Positions 25,653 through 34,956 of a DNA stretch of 48,088 bases are shown one piece after another. The position numbers and the translations under genes are program-made. Source of the DNA: Bacillota bacterium (GTDB taxonomy: Bacteria > Bacillota > Clostridia > Lachnospirales > Lachnospiraceae); assembly GCA_029779695.1 (NCBI GenBank), contig JAKPAB010000091.1, forward strand, positions 1 to 48,088. Reading direction: 5' to 3'. The notes under the pieces were generated by a model that saw only the letters and a program-made list of their open reading frames with translations, was not told the DNA's origin and did no database searches. Position 1 is the first letter of the stretch, and the number at the start of each line of letters is the position of its first letter.

Positions 25653-27467
25653 TCATTCATTATTTTCTTTTTCAGTATAAGACTCTGACACTTTAAACAC
25701 AGCTAACAATTCGTTCAGCTGTCTTGCTATTCCATTTAAGTCATTGGAATACCCTTCAATCGAAGCAACTGTGGTGTTGACCTGAGTCATCGTCGCCGAT
25801 GTCTCTTCTGAACTAGCTGCATTTTCTTCAGAAATAGCTGACAACGAACTCATCGTGTCTGAGAGATCACCACAAAGCAATTTCGTAGCTTCGCATGCTT
25901 CCTTTGCCTTTTCAAACATTTCACTGACATCATCAGCGATTACGATCATATCGAGCGCTGCACCCTTGGTCTCATTACTGATATCCAGCTGTTCCAAAAT
26001 AGATGCTTTCAATTCCTCAACTGTTGCGATAGTTGTGTCAGAATTTTGAGAAAGACCCTGCATTATCTCACCTATCTTTTTGGCAGATTCTGCAGACTCA
26101 ACTGACAGCTTTTGGATCTCAGTAGCAACAACTGCAAACCCTTTTCCGGCTTCACCGGCTCTTGCTGCCTCTATTGAAGCATTAAGCGACAATAGGCTTG
26201 TCTGTTCGCTGATCTCATTAATTGCACTTACTGCAGCTACAACATCACTGACAGAATTACCCATTAGCTGAATGTTATCTGACACATCGTCAAGAGATTT
26301 ATGCGTATTGTCCATTGCCTCAGACAACTTGTTAAAATTACTCTTCATATTTTCAGAAGACACAGCCATCTTTTTAGCGCCTTCATCTGCCGAATTAACT
26401 GAAATGGTAAGATCGTCAACATTGTCAACAATTGTACCAATTGCTTCCACACCTTTTTGAACAGAGCCAGCCTGAGAAGTAGCTCCCTCTGCGATTTCTT
26501 CCACCGCATTGGTTATTCCGTCACTATTTTTCTTCGTCTCTTGTGCAGATGTCGAGAGATGAGCTGCGGAATCATCAACCTCAATTGCCGTATGTTGCGC
26601 TAACCCCAGCATCTTTTCAACGCTGACACGCATACCCTCGACGGATCTCATCATAGTTCCAAAATCATCACGTCTCGCCGCGGCTTCCTTATCGATACCA
26701 ATAGAAAAATCTCCCTCTTTCATGTGGTTCAACCATTTCATCGTAGCTTGAAGAGGTCGCACTATACTTCTCTGTACTGCAACAAGATACAATTCTTCTA
26801 TTGCAATAATGATAACAATTACAATCAGAATAATATATGTAACCTGTCTAACTGTTTTCGTCATCAAAGTGTTTTTTTCATTTATATCCTTTTGAATATA
26901 ATCTGTATAATTGCCGGTTCCTATTACCCACTGAAATGGTTCATAAGCTTTGGTATATGCACGCTTTGGAGAAGGTTTCGTCTCATTTTCCTTTGGAAAA
27001 TAATAATTGGAAAAATACCCACTCTTCACATTCTTTTTGGCACCTTTAATAAAGTCAGCAACCATTTTAAATCCATTTGCATCTGCGGTATCAAGACGGT
27101 TAGTTCCCTCCTTGTCACCTCCTAGCAAAACAACATTGGTGCCTTCATAATTATCTACCCAGAAATAGCCAGTATCACTATATCTGAGTGCCCTTATCTC
27201 GGCGGCGCACTGCTTCATGCCTTCATCTTTAGTCAACTCACCGGCTTCGATTCTTTTATTATAAGTTTCGCAAAGGGAAACAACACTTTCGACCTGTTGC
27301 TTGATATTAGTGTCATACTCAGTACTGATACTGGTCTTGATCATATCAAGTGATTGGGACTTTAGATTATTAACAATGATTAGAGTAGCAGCTCCCAAAG
27401 AAATTAAAATTGCTATTGTAATAACAAAAAGAATCCTAAACTTTGTCTTAACCTTTATATTATTCAT
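25653..27467 (-). CDS. Methyl-accepting chemotaxis protein with single Cache sensor
   Basis: A 604-residue membrane chemoreceptor. TM1 is about residues 11-33 and TM2 about 209-230. The extracytoplasmic part matches an sCache_2 domain ([45 protein letters not shown]), which in known cases binds small organic acids. A HAMP domain follows. The signalling hairpin contains [20 protein letters not shown], and the cytoplasmic helices are rich in Glu/Gln methylation-type pairs. The ligand is unknown. It stands alone between terminator copy 2 and the M3 peptidase gene. Confidence 0.92.
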   Translation of the reverse strand: MNNIKVKTKFRILFVITIAILISLGAATLIIVNNLKSQSLDMIKTSISTEYDTNIKQQVESVVSLCETYNKRIEAGELTKDEGMKQCAAEIRALRYSDTGYFWVDNYEGTNVVLLGGDKEGTNRLDTADANGFKMVADFIKGAKKNVKSGYFSNYYFPKENETKPSPKRAYTKAYEPFQWVIGTGNYTDYIQKDINEKNTLMTKTVRQVTYIILIVIVIIIAIEELYLVAVQRSIVRPLQATMKWLNHMKEGDFSIGIDKEAAARRDDFGTMMRSVEGMRVSVEKMLGLAQHTAIEVDDSAAHLSTSAQETKKNSDGITNAVEEIAEGATSQAGSVQKGVEAIGTIVDNVDDLTISVNSADEGAKKMAVSSENMKSNFNKLSEAMDNTHKSLDDVSDNIQLMGNSVSDVVAAVSAINEISEQTSLLSLNASIEAARAGEAGKGFAVVATEIQKLSVESAESAKKIGEIMQGLSQNSDTTIATVEELKASILEQLDISNETKGAALDMIVIADDVSEMFEKAKEACEATKLLCGDLSDTMSSLSAISEENAASSEETSATMTQVNTTVASIEGYSNDLNGIARQLNELLAVFKVSESYTEKENNE

Positions 27468-27586
27468 TCATTCACCAACCTTTTCTAAAATTGTATAGCT
27501 TATTTAGATTTTATCAGTGAATTGTATGCAAGTCAACTTCACATTTCGTCTTTCTATTATCTGATTATAAAACGGTTACCATTCTT

Positions 27587-29299
27587 TTATTTATCATTTT
27601 TACGAATACTTTCCTCGAGTATTTCGCCTGCATAGCTTATGGAATTCTTAACCGCACCATCGGAAAATGGATTAGTAACGTTAGCGTATTTAAGTGTCTC
27701 GAGATATGACATACTTCCACCGACTTTGCAGAGTTTCATATAGTCACGCCATGCTTTGGAATGATCCTGAGCATCTTTTTTCTTGAACTCCATTGCTCCC
27801 ATTGTTGTGAGACAATAATTAATATAATACATAGGATATAGGAAAATATGGATCTTGTGGTACCACCATCCACCACGCTCCATAAAATCATTATTATCAT
27901 ACTTTCTCCAAGGCATATATTTTTTCTCTAGCTTATGCCACTCCATAGTTCTCTCTTTTGGAGTGAGCTTGGGATTCTTGTAGCAGATATGTTGAAATTC
28001 ATCTACAGCTGTCCCAAAAGGAACAAATGTAACTGCCTCCTGAAGATGCTGGAAGCGATACTTATCCGCCTGCTCACCAAAGAACCAATCAGCATATCTG
28101 TATGCAAACTGTTCCATTGACATGGAGTGGATCTCAGCAATATCTGTGCTCTCCATATAATATCCAAAAATAGGCTGGTTTCTCATCGCTTCATAGCCTG
28201 CAAATGCATGTCCAAGCTCATGAGACAGCACCTGCATGTCAGAAATCGTGTGATTAAAGCATGAAAATACAAATGGAGCCAATCTATCGGGAAGAATCGT
28301 CATGTATCCGGTACTGGCTTTTTTAGGTCTGTTTTTTAGATCCAGTAGCTTATGCTCCATCATAAAGTCAACAAATTCGCCTGTTTCAGGACTTATGTCA
28401 TGATACATCTTCTGAGCCTTGGCCATCATATAATCATCATCACCTGCAGGGGTAGCATTGCCATCCGGAAAAACCATCTTCTCATCATATGAATACAGTT
28501 CATCTACTCCCAGTCTCTTCTTCTGTGCTTCATAGAGATCGTTGCATAACGGAACAATATTTTCTACAACCTGTTCTCTAAATCTTTCAACCTCTTTTTC
28601 GCCGTAATCGGTTCTGCCCTGATTCATATAACCTAACGGAATAAAATTATCATATCCAAGGTTTCTTCCTTGCTCATTTCTATTTTCTATCAGTTCATTC
28701 CATATCTCTTCAAATCTCTTTTCATTTGATGAGAAAAACTCTGAATAAGCCTCAAATGCGCCTTTTCTGACACTTCTATCCTCATTTTCGAGATATTTTT
28801 CAATTCCATACAGATTTAATTTTTTGCCATCAAAATCTATTTCTGCCGATGCCATGATCTTCTGATATTCATCACAGAGCTCAGCCTCTCTCTGCTGAAG
28901 AGGAATATTGGCCTCACAGAACGATTTCTTGGATAATTCTATCGCTGTAAATAGCTGTTTGCCATATTTTTCTTCCAATTTATCTTTGTATGGGGATGCC
29001 AGAAGTGCATCATTATAATCCATAATATAGGGCATGATCGTAGGATATTCCTGCTCTATAAAATGATTCTCTTCGTCATAGTATTTGTCTGAGGTGTCGA
29101 TGGTATGTCTGATGCTGGCAATCGTACATGCTGAATCATATATACTTATCAGACTGTCTCCATCTGCATAAACCTGCAAAAGTTCTTCGAAGCTCTCAGC
29201 TTCCTTGACTCTTTTGGTAAGTTTCATGATCTTATTTTTAATTTCCTCTGTATCCGGTCTCTTATATTCCAACTCCGGAAATGTCCATTTCTCTGTCAT
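27587..29299 (-). CDS. M3-family oligoendopeptidase (PepF/TIGR02289 type)
   Basis: A 570-residue zinc metallopeptidase of family M3, which cuts short peptides in the cytosol. The zinc site is SHELGHAFAGYE (HELGH at 360-364), with the third ligand expected from the downstream STDIAEIHSMSME segment. There is no signal peptide. The length and the PLGYMNQGRTDY region match the TIGR02289 group. GGGAAAAAG precedes the ATG. It lies 120 bases upstream of the Cache chemoreceptor gene but a shared transcript is not proven. Confidence 0.92.
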   Translation of the reverse strand: MTEKWTFPELEYKRPDTEEIKNKIMKLTKRVKEAESFEELLQVYADGDSLISIYDSACTIASIRHTIDTSDKYYDEENHFIEQEYPTIMPYIMDYNDALLASPYKDKLEEKYGKQLFTAIELSKKSFCEANIPLQQREAELCDEYQKIMASAEIDFDGKKLNLYGIEKYLENEDRSVRKGAFEAYSEFFSSNEKRFEEIWNELIENRNEQGRNLGYDNFIPLGYMNQGRTDYGEKEVERFREQVVENIVPLCNDLYEAQKKRLGVDELYSYDEKMVFPDGNATPAGDDDYMMAKAQKMYHDISPETGEFVDFMMEHKLLDLKNRPKKASTGYMTILPDRLAPFVFSCFNHTISDMQVLSHELGHAFAGYEAMRNQPIFGYYMESTDIAEIHSMSMEQFAYRYADWFFGEQADKYRFQHLQEAVTFVPFGTAVDEFQHICYKNPKLTPKERTMEWHKLEKKYMPWRKYDNNDFMERGGWWYHKIHIFLYPMYYINYCLTTMGAMEFKKKDAQDHSKAWRDYMKLCKVGGSMSYLETLKYANVTNPFSDGAVKNSISYAGEILEESIRKNDK

Positions 29300-29374
29300 A
29301 ATCTTTTTCCCTTCATTTTATGATAGGTCGTTACCCTCTCAGTATATCAGTAATCAGATTTGGGACAAGTACTA

Positions 29375-30604
29375 TCATGCCTCATATACTACTCTATTTT
29401 CGTTTCCCGGTATTACTATAAATATTACAGCTGAAATAAACGTTGTTATTCCTAGAATCAGTGCCACCAACCTATATGGCAGTATTGAGCCCAGTGCTCC
29501 TGCAATAAATTGAAATGCAATTCCTCCGACTGAAAAAATAACATCAAATATTGCTTTCACTCTTGCCCTTATATCATTAGGCAAATATGAATATATGGCA
29601 CATTCTCGTATTGTTGCACTTCCACATCCAAGCCCTCCACATATAAATCTATTTGCCAGCATAAGTGGAAACGGAAGAAAAAGAAGTATCGCATCCATAA
29701 AATCATAAGTCAGATATACGATTTTGGTAAATCCAAACCGCTTTTTTCGCTTTATTTCCGCATTGTAATGAATTGAACCGCTTATGACTCTTCCTATCAT
29801 CTCAGCACTTTTCAAAAATCCAAGCATTGAAACCGTAAGCCAAGGTTGCGTCTGATAGTATGCCTGAGTAATTAAATTGACACCCTCTGTTGCACCACTT
29901 GTAATACTCATATAGGTGTAAATGTTTCTGATACCTTTTTCTTTTTTTAGATAATGAAAACCTGCCTTTATATCTTCTATATATTGCAAAAAATTATATA
30001 TATCTTTTGCACTGATATTTATTTTTGTTATGCATGACTCCAAAATCACCGATACCATTGTCAGCGCTGCAACAAATAAAAAAATATATCCAATAGAAGT
30101 CTTGCCATAAGCAAAAGTCACGATAGGCGAAACGATTATAGTTACAAGTGGATATATAGTTACACTGACTGCATAGCCCTGCTGTTCTGAGCCCTTCTCG
30201 ATTAGATCAGGATACCAGGATGAATATGCTAATTGATAAATAATAGAATTTGTAGCAACAACGAGAATAAATATAATATATAAAGCATAATTAAATCTGT
30301 GGTTTAATGTCCAAAATCCCATTCCTGAATATATGAAAACCATAAAAATGTCTAGACTAATGATCCATATCTTTTTGTTGCCCCTATCTATAAATGGTGC
30401 AATGATCACCGGAAGTATAATATCCGGCAACATGCCACATATCATTATTAATGCTGACAAAAACGTTGACTTGGTCTCATCAAAAACTAGCAAGCTGATG
30501 GGAAGGTTCATTGCCTCACCACCTATTGCCGATAATATCGTTGCCACTGTAATACAGGAAAAATCCTTTGTCCAAAGTTTATTATTTTTATCCTTTTTTA
30601 TCAC
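29375..30604 (-). CDS. MFS transporter
   Basis: A 409-residue carrier with about twelve hydrophobic helices. The cytosolic start KKDKNNKLWTKDFSCITVAT leads into helix 1, and PFIDRGNKKIWI between helices 2 and 3 resembles the MFS loop. It resembles the MFS_3-like exporters often found near peptide or antibiotic genes, but no substrate can be assigned. The start is GTG, preceded by AGGAGG at 8 bases; this ribosome site lies inside a small hairpin (30608-30631). The gene is 112 bases downstream of the XRE-TPR regulator. Confidence 0.83.
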   Translation of the reverse strand: MIKKDKNNKLWTKDFSCITVATILSAIGGEAMNLPISLLVFDETKSTFLSALIMICGMLPDIILPVIIAPFIDRGNKKIWIISLDIFMVFIYSGMGFWTLNHRFNYALYIIFILVVATNSIIYQLAYSSWYPDLIEKGSEQQGYAVSVTIYPLVTIIVSPIVTFAYGKTSIGYIFLFVAALTMVSVILESCITKINISAKDIYNFLQYIEDIKAGFHYLKKEKGIRNIYTYMSITSGATEGVNLITQAYYQTQPWLTVSMLGFLKSAEMIGRVISGSIHYNAEIKRKKRFGFTKIVYLTYDFMDAILLFLPFPLMLANRFICGGLGCGSATIRECAIYSYLPNDIRARVKAIFDVIFSVGGIAFQFIAGALGSILPYRLVALILGITTFISAVIFIVIPGNENRVVYEA

Positions 30605-30607
30605 TTA

Positions 30608-30631
30608 GCTATCCTCCTATTAATTGATAGC
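30608..30631 (-). promoter_or_regulatory. Hairpin enclosing the MFS ribosome binding site
   Basis: In the minus-strand RNA, GCTATC and GATAGC can pair around a 12-base segment. The AGGAGG ribosome site lies partly in the loop and partly in the 3' arm, so it could modulate initiation at the GTG start. With only 6 bp this is weak evidence. Confidence 0.4.
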
Positions 30632-30716
30632 ATAAGTGTATGTCTCATTTAAGCCTGTGTATATCCCTATTTATTGGGAATTTTGTTCTATTTTTATGTG
30701 TTTAAATATCCGTTAA

Positions 30717-31910
30717 TTATCTATTTGTGGAAATAGTATGTTGAAATTCATATGCTTTTTTATATTGTCTCTGGCTGATATAAGTTTCTGTTATTACCTC
30801 ATGGTAAAAAAACAGATATCCAAAATGACCATCTTTTTCTATTTTTTTAATCAGTTTTTCAAGTAGAATCATGTAATCCTGGCTCAGTTTAAAATCCTTC
30901 TCACATTCCCAAACTGCTTCATTATACATCAGATATTCTAGTGTATCTTTACCGGAATTATTAAGTATATATTTTTTCATTCTTCCAAGAAATATTGTTG
31001 CCTTATCGACTTCACCATTTCGAATATAAGCAATTGCTATTTTGTGATTTGTTAAAAAGCTAGTTCCGTCCTGGGCTTTATCAGACTTCAACAAATTCTC
31101 CAGAGCCTGATCATATTTCTTTAATGTAATGTATGTAGCTCCGATATTATAATATATATCCGTTATCATCTCGGCCCATTCAGTATTCTGTAATAGATGT
31201 ATGGCGCGCATATAATTAACCAGCATCATCTCTTCCATGTCCACACATGCATATGCCGTACCATTAATTGCATAATAATCGGCCAGCATTTTGGTATTTC
31301 CCTCTTCAAGTGCCAATGACACTATTCTATTTTCCAGTTGGTGGATCTTGGAATATTCGCTGGTCATTATATAGAGCTCGCAAAGCTTGTTAAAAGAAAA
31401 TGAGCTATTTATAACATTACAAGCTTCCTCATAGGCAAGAACCTTATCCGAAATGTCATCATATCTATCCAAATCATTGATCTGATAATATGCTTTCTGT
31501 ACTGGAGCCATATTATTTTTCAGATGAGAAAGCACATCAAAAACATCCTGTCCACAAACTCCTTTTATTATCAGCCAGTCAATTGCAAGCTCACTAGCAG
31601 AAAGCTCTTTATCATATAGGCATAGCTCTGAATATAGTTTCTCACTGTCAAGGTTGTATTCCATTTCAAAATAAAAATATTTTATCTTCTTTTTCAGATT
31701 TTTATATAGTTCGCTATATCCTATATATTCAATATCCAATCGCTTATACAGCTTCGCCAGTATATTTTCATCTGGTTTTACTGTTCCATTCTCGATCTTA
31801 CTAAGATATGATGGCACACAAATTCCATAGCAAACATCTTTTTGACTTCTGCCACTTTGTATTCTTTCGTTTTTAAGTATGGCTCCGATAAGAGGTTTCG
31901 TATCACTCAT
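30717..31910 (-). CDS. XRE-family regulator with C-terminal TPR-like repeats
   Basis: The N-terminal about 60 residues are a helix-turn-helix of the XRE type (LIGAILKNERIQSGRSQKDV then SYLSKIENGTVKPDENILAK). The remaining about 330 residues are helical repeats of TPR character (YYNIGATYITLKKYDQALE, YYAINGTAYACVD). This architecture is shared by Rgg/PlcR/AimR-like regulators that read short peptides, but also by many peptide-independent ones. The ATG at 31910 is chosen because homology begins there; a TTG at 31952 is possible and the ribosome site is not decisive. The MFS gene downstream is its likely partner. Confidence 0.8.
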   Translation of the reverse strand: MSDTKPLIGAILKNERIQSGRSQKDVCYGICVPSYLSKIENGTVKPDENILAKLYKRLDIEYIGYSELYKNLKKKIKYFYFEMEYNLDSEKLYSELCLYDKELSASELAIDWLIIKGVCGQDVFDVLSHLKNNMAPVQKAYYQINDLDRYDDISDKVLAYEEACNVINSSFSFNKLCELYIMTSEYSKIHQLENRIVSLALEEGNTKMLADYYAINGTAYACVDMEEMMLVNYMRAIHLLQNTEWAEMITDIYYNIGATYITLKKYDQALENLLKSDKAQDGTSFLTNHKIAIAYIRNGEVDKATIFLGRMKKYILNNSGKDTLEYLMYNEAVWECEKDFKLSQDYMILLEKLIKKIEKDGHFGYLFFYHEVITETYISQRQYKKAYEFQHTISTNR

Positions 31911-31970
31911 AATCCTTAACTCTTGGCTTTCTTTTGATATATTTTCCAACAAATCCGTTTATTATTACCA

Positions 31971-32336
31971 TTAAAATTTAAGATCAAATTTAGGAAAAGA
32001 AATATCGTTATCTGATATAAACATAATCATGTAAATTGGCAGATAATGAATATTATTTTCAAAAACTGAACCATTATTTACAGCAGCATCCCTTTGAACA
32101 ATTTTTAGTTTTGTAGATTTGCCATACATTGTAGTCAGTAACCCTATGTCTGATAAAAACAATTTAAAAAGAGAGCTTTTCTCATTCATTTTCAAAGGTA
32201 CTGTAGGTTCTGTGGTATTGATTGTAGGTAAAGCAACTCCAGATTTCCATAACCATATAGAATTATCTACATTGTACTGTCGTTTTGTTGTTTTTCCAAC
32301 CATATTATACTGTCGTTTTGTTGTTTTTCCAATCAT
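31971..32336 (-). pseudogene. C-terminal remnant of a DUF4143-type AAA ATPase
   Basis: The readable part, SGVALPTINTTEPTVPLKMN then KSSLFKLFLSDIGLLTTMYG and VNNGSVFENNIHYL, matches the C-terminal DUF4143 region of a common ATPase family (normally about 400 residues with an N-terminal P-loop). Here no P-loop or ATPase core exists, the first about 20 codons are tandem repeat, and the frame ends early after the FEN motif. I conclude it is a decayed fragment. The normal family is linked to mobile or variable regions. A ribosome site is not evident. Confidence 0.7.
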
Positions 32337-32355
32337 ATGATACTGTTGTTTTTCC
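32275..32355. repeat. 33-base tandem repeat, two full copies and a partial third
   Basis: Units at 32275-32307 and 32308-32340 differ only in a few bases near the end; a shortened third (32341-32355) has lost about 8 internal bases. The unit is 11 codons long, so it keeps the frame of the ATPase remnant (K-T-T-K-R-Q-Y-N core). It borders the break point of the pseudogene. Confidence 0.85.
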
Positions 32356-32397
32356 TAAATAAAATGCAAAAATCATAAAAATTTGTATATAAAAACA

Positions 32398-32428
32398 CCC
32401 ACTTTACTGGTTTATCCAATAAAGTGGG
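32398..32428 (-). terminator. Rho-independent terminator, conserved hairpin family copy 3
   Basis: A 13-bp stem (CCCACTTTACTGG / CCAATAAAGTGGG, one G-U pair) with a 5-base loop; the minus strand continues GTTTTTATATA. It lies after the RlmI-like gene. Confidence 0.82.
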
Positions 32429-32512
32429 CACATATAAGTTTAGTATATGTCATCATATACTTTATATTATTTTAAAAATTTCCAAGCAATTGTTTAACCA
32501 TTAATATAATTT

Positions 32513-33754
32513 CTATTTTTCATCCACGACCTGGAATATATAGAACTTTAGATAATATGAGTTTTCATCCCCATTTATCAGAATCGGATGATCCGGTGCC
32601 TGCGTTGAGAACAGGACCTGTCTGATCCTCTTTTTTGCACCCTTCGCAGCTTCCCTCATCATTTTCTCGAATAGTTCCTGAGTCATAAAATGTGAGCAGG
32701 AACATGTAGCCATATACCCTCCATTTCTCACCAGTCCCAGACCCCTGATGTTGATCTGCCTATAGCCATTCACTGCCTTCTTGGTAGCTTCTTTTGATTT
32801 TGTAAATGCAGGAGGATCCAATATAACGAAATCATACTGCGCTTTGTCTTCTATCTGCTTCGGAAGCTCTTCGAATACATCTGCTGTCCTAAAAGATACC
32901 CTATCTGACAGACCATTATCCTCTGCATTTTTTGTTGCCTCTGATACCGCAAACTCTGATATATCGAGACCCAGCACAGAATCAGCTCCACCAAGCCCTG
33001 CATTCAGCGCGAATGTACCCATGTGCGTAAAACAGTCCAGAACTCTGACCGTTTCTCCATCCGATTTCATTCTCTTTATCATTTCCTGTACATAGCTTCT
33101 GTTTATCTTCTGATCCAGGAAAAATCCGGTTTTCTGTCCATTTTCCACGTCAACCGTATAATGTATACCATTCTCTATGATCGTAACGATCGGAGTCAGA
33201 TCTTCACAACCTTCTCTTTTCCAGAACCATCCAGTTTTAGGCAATAGTCCTTCCTTTTTACGAACTCCGGCATCTGAACGCTCAAATATTCCATTGATGA
33301 TCACTCCGTCTTCTTCCATATCTTTAACCAAGCCCATCAAGATCGGTTCCTTGATCTTATCCATTCCAAGCGCCAGACATTCAAATACCAATATGTCCTC
33401 ATATTTATCTACTGTAAGTCCCGGCAGATAATCGGCTTCGCCAAAAATAACACGGCAGGAAGAAGTATCAATTACCGCTTTACGATAATCCCACGCTTCT
33501 TTTGCCCGAAGGGCTAAAAAATCATCATCTATAGGTTCTTGTCTATAACGACTGAGCATTCTGACTCTGATCTTGGAATTAAAATTGATAAATCCATAAC
33601 CCAGGAAATATCCATCAAAATCCTCTACGATTATAATATCTCCATTTTCGATCTCTCCAATTGTTCCAGATACTTCATTATCAAATACCCAAGCTCCACC
33701 TGATTTTAAAGAGCGTCCTTCACCTTTTTTTAAGATTACCTTTTTTTCTTCCAT
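32513..33754 (-). CDS. rlmI: 23S rRNA (cytosine-C5) methyltransferase, RlmI-like
   Basis: A 413-residue SAM-dependent methyltransferase. An N-terminal PUA-like domain (KKGEGRSLKSGGAWVFDNEV) is followed by a central EEHD-like part (FGEADYLPGLTVDKY) and a Rossmann core with VLDCFTHMGTFALNAGLGGA, the catalytic-loop DPPAFTKSK and ATCSCSHFM, in which the cysteine motif supports C5 methylation. E. coli RlmI modifies 23S C1962; the same site is inferred here. AGAGGAAGT precedes the ATG. Terminator copy 3 follows. Confidence 0.9.
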   Translation of the reverse strand: MEEKKVILKKGEGRSLKSGGAWVFDNEVSGTIGEIENGDIIIVEDFDGYFLGYGFINFNSKIRVRMLSRYRQEPIDDDFLALRAKEAWDYRKAVIDTSSCRVIFGEADYLPGLTVDKYEDILVFECLALGMDKIKEPILMGLVKDMEEDGVIINGIFERSDAGVRKKEGLLPKTGWFWKREGCEDLTPIVTIIENGIHYTVDVENGQKTGFFLDQKINRSYVQEMIKRMKSDGETVRVLDCFTHMGTFALNAGLGGADSVLGLDISEFAVSEATKNAEDNGLSDRVSFRTADVFEELPKQIEDKAQYDFVILDPPAFTKSKEATKKAVNGYRQINIRGLGLVRNGGYMATCSCSHFMTQELFEKMMREAAKGAKKRIRQVLFSTQAPDHPILINGDENSYYLKFYIFQVVDEK

Positions 33755-33875
33755 ACTTCCTCTTTTAACTGGTTATAATAATTTTTCTATTAATATTATA
33801 ATTCTAAATATTGATTTTACAGCAGCCTTGAACTGCATCATTTATTTCATACATTTCAATGATCATTATAACAGA

Positions 33876-33915
33876 AAAGGGAGCAGTTCGTTTGATGATG
33901 TGAACTGTTCCCTTT
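33876..33915 (-). terminator. Rho-independent terminator after the DUF1858 gene
   Basis: A stem of about 14 bp (AAAGGGAGCAGTTC with its complement, one G-U) around an AT-rich loop; the minus strand ends CCCTTTTCTGTT. It is unrelated in sequence to the three-copy hairpin family. Confidence 0.75.
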
Positions 33916-33964
33916 AAATCTTTATACCAGATACTCGGATATAGATTAAATTTTTTGATTTGAT

Positions 33965-34195
33965 TTATGCGTTAATTACGGTATATCCATTCTCTTCGAA
34001 TCTGCTGATAACCTTGGCCACTTCAAAATCATGATTTCCCATTGCCATAGGAACTGTAATTTCCTTGGTCATAGGGTTACTGACTACGCAATTTCTCATC
34101 TCTCCAAATCCAAGAGTCTCCATTATATCCAGGAAATCCGGAACTGAATTAGCCAGTTCATAAACTGTTTTACTAAAATCGATTGTTTTATCCAT
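33965..34195 (-). CDS. DUF1858 domain protein
   Basis: A 76-residue protein with the DUF1858 pattern: IDFSKTVYELANSVPDFLDI then METLGFGEMRNC. The domain also forms the N-terminus of the iron-sulfur repair protein ScdA/RIC and is often found near redox genes in anaerobes. Its role alone is not established; a redox or nitrosative-stress link is inference. GGAGG precedes the ATG. It is divergent from a Crp/Fnr regulator gene, with the palindrome at 34255-34272 between them. Confidence 0.85.
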   Translation of the reverse strand: MDKTIDFSKTVYELANSVPDFLDIMETLGFGEMRNCVVSNPMTKEITVPMAMGNHDFEVAKVISRFEENGYTVINA

Positions 34196-34212
34196 ATTGA
34201 ACCTCCATATTC

Positions 34213-34241
34213 TTGACGTTTTGTATTCATGCTACTATAAT
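34213..34241 (+). promoter_or_regulatory. Sigma-A promoter of the Crp/Fnr gene
   Basis: TTGACG (34213-34218), a 17-base spacer, then a perfect TATAAT (34236-34241). Start of transcription is expected near 34248, just before the palindrome. Confidence 0.8.
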
Positions 34242-34254
34242 CCAGATTGTATTT

Positions 34255-34272
34255 ATGTTGTTATAACAACAT
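34255..34272. promoter_or_regulatory. Perfect 18-base palindrome, likely Crp/Fnr-family operator
   Basis: ATGTTGTTATAACAACAT is a perfect dyad between the divergent genes. It would lie about +8 to +25 of the regulator transcript, a repression position. For the DUF1858 promoter, with a possible -10 TATAGT at 34234-34239 on the minus strand, it covers the -35 area, an activation position. Confidence 0.75.
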
Positions 34273-34296
34273 TTAAATAATTTTTTGGAGATCCAT

Positions 34297-34956
34297 ATGG
34301 AGGTTTATATGGAAAGAATCAAGTCCCAGCTTTTTACCAATTTTACCGATGAAGAATACAATAGCATGATGGAATGTCGATGCATGACCAGCACTTGTTT
34401 TCAAAAGGGCGAAGTTATTTTTCATATGGGTGAGATAATCCACCGACTGGGTATCGTGATATCAGGCAGTGTCAATATTGAAAATATCGATGTATGGGGC
34501 AATAAGAGCATCCTCTCCCATCTCGGATCCGGACAGATATTCGGTGAAACATATGCTATTACAAAAGAACCTCTTCTGGTAGATGCCGTTGCTGCAGAGA
34601 ACTGCAAAATATTCTTTATGAGTTCTACTGCTATTTATTGTGGCAAGCCACAGGCTGCAGGTTGGCACGAAAAGTTTATCTATAATCTGCTTATGATCTC
34701 TTCTCAGAAACACTTAGCTATTTCTACCAGATCATTTCAAATATCATTAAAAAAGATACGACCCAGGATCGAGTCGTATCTCTCTAATATGGCTACAAAT
34801 AAAAAATCCAATGAATTTGACATTCCCTTTAATAGGCAGGAACTGGCCGAATACCTTAATCTGGACAGAAGCGCACTTTCAAAAGAGCTTATGCATATGA
34901 AGGCCGAGGGCCTTATAGATTATCATAAGAACCATTTTGTACTTTTTAATTCATAA
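34297..34956 (+). CDS. Crp/Fnr-family transcriptional regulator
   Basis: About 219 residues. A cyclic-nucleotide-binding-like sensor domain (FQKGEVIFHMGEIIHRLGIV then ISGSVNIEN and FGETYAI) is followed by a Crp-type winged helix with FNRQELAEYLNLDRSALSKE as recognition region. The effector is unknown: no typical cAMP-binding RxS signature is seen. A cysteine-rich patch (ECRCMTSTC) lies near the N-terminus, which might bind a redox cofactor but does not match FNR spacing. Two in-frame ATGs, 34297 and 34309, both have good ribosome sites (GGAG and GGAGG); I use the first. Divergent from DUF1858. Confidence 0.85.
   Translation: MEVYMERIKSQLFTNFTDEEYNSMMECRCMTSTCFQKGEVIFHMGEIIHRLGIVISGSVNIENIDVWGNKSILSHLGSGQIFGETYAITKEPLLVDAVAAENCKIFFMSSTAIYCGKPQAAGWHEKFIYNLLMISSQKHLAISTRSFQISLKKIRPRIESYLSNMATNKKSNEFDIPFNRQELAEYLNLDRSALSKELMHMKAEGLIDYHKNHFVLFNS

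Noticed and set aside
30652-30690. Small CCC/GGG hairpin upstream of the MFS gene as a terminator
   Set aside because: Three GC pairs around an AT loop are too few to support a call.
32341-32355. CRISPR-like array at the 33-base repeats
   Set aside because: The units are directly adjacent with no spacers and there are no cas genes.
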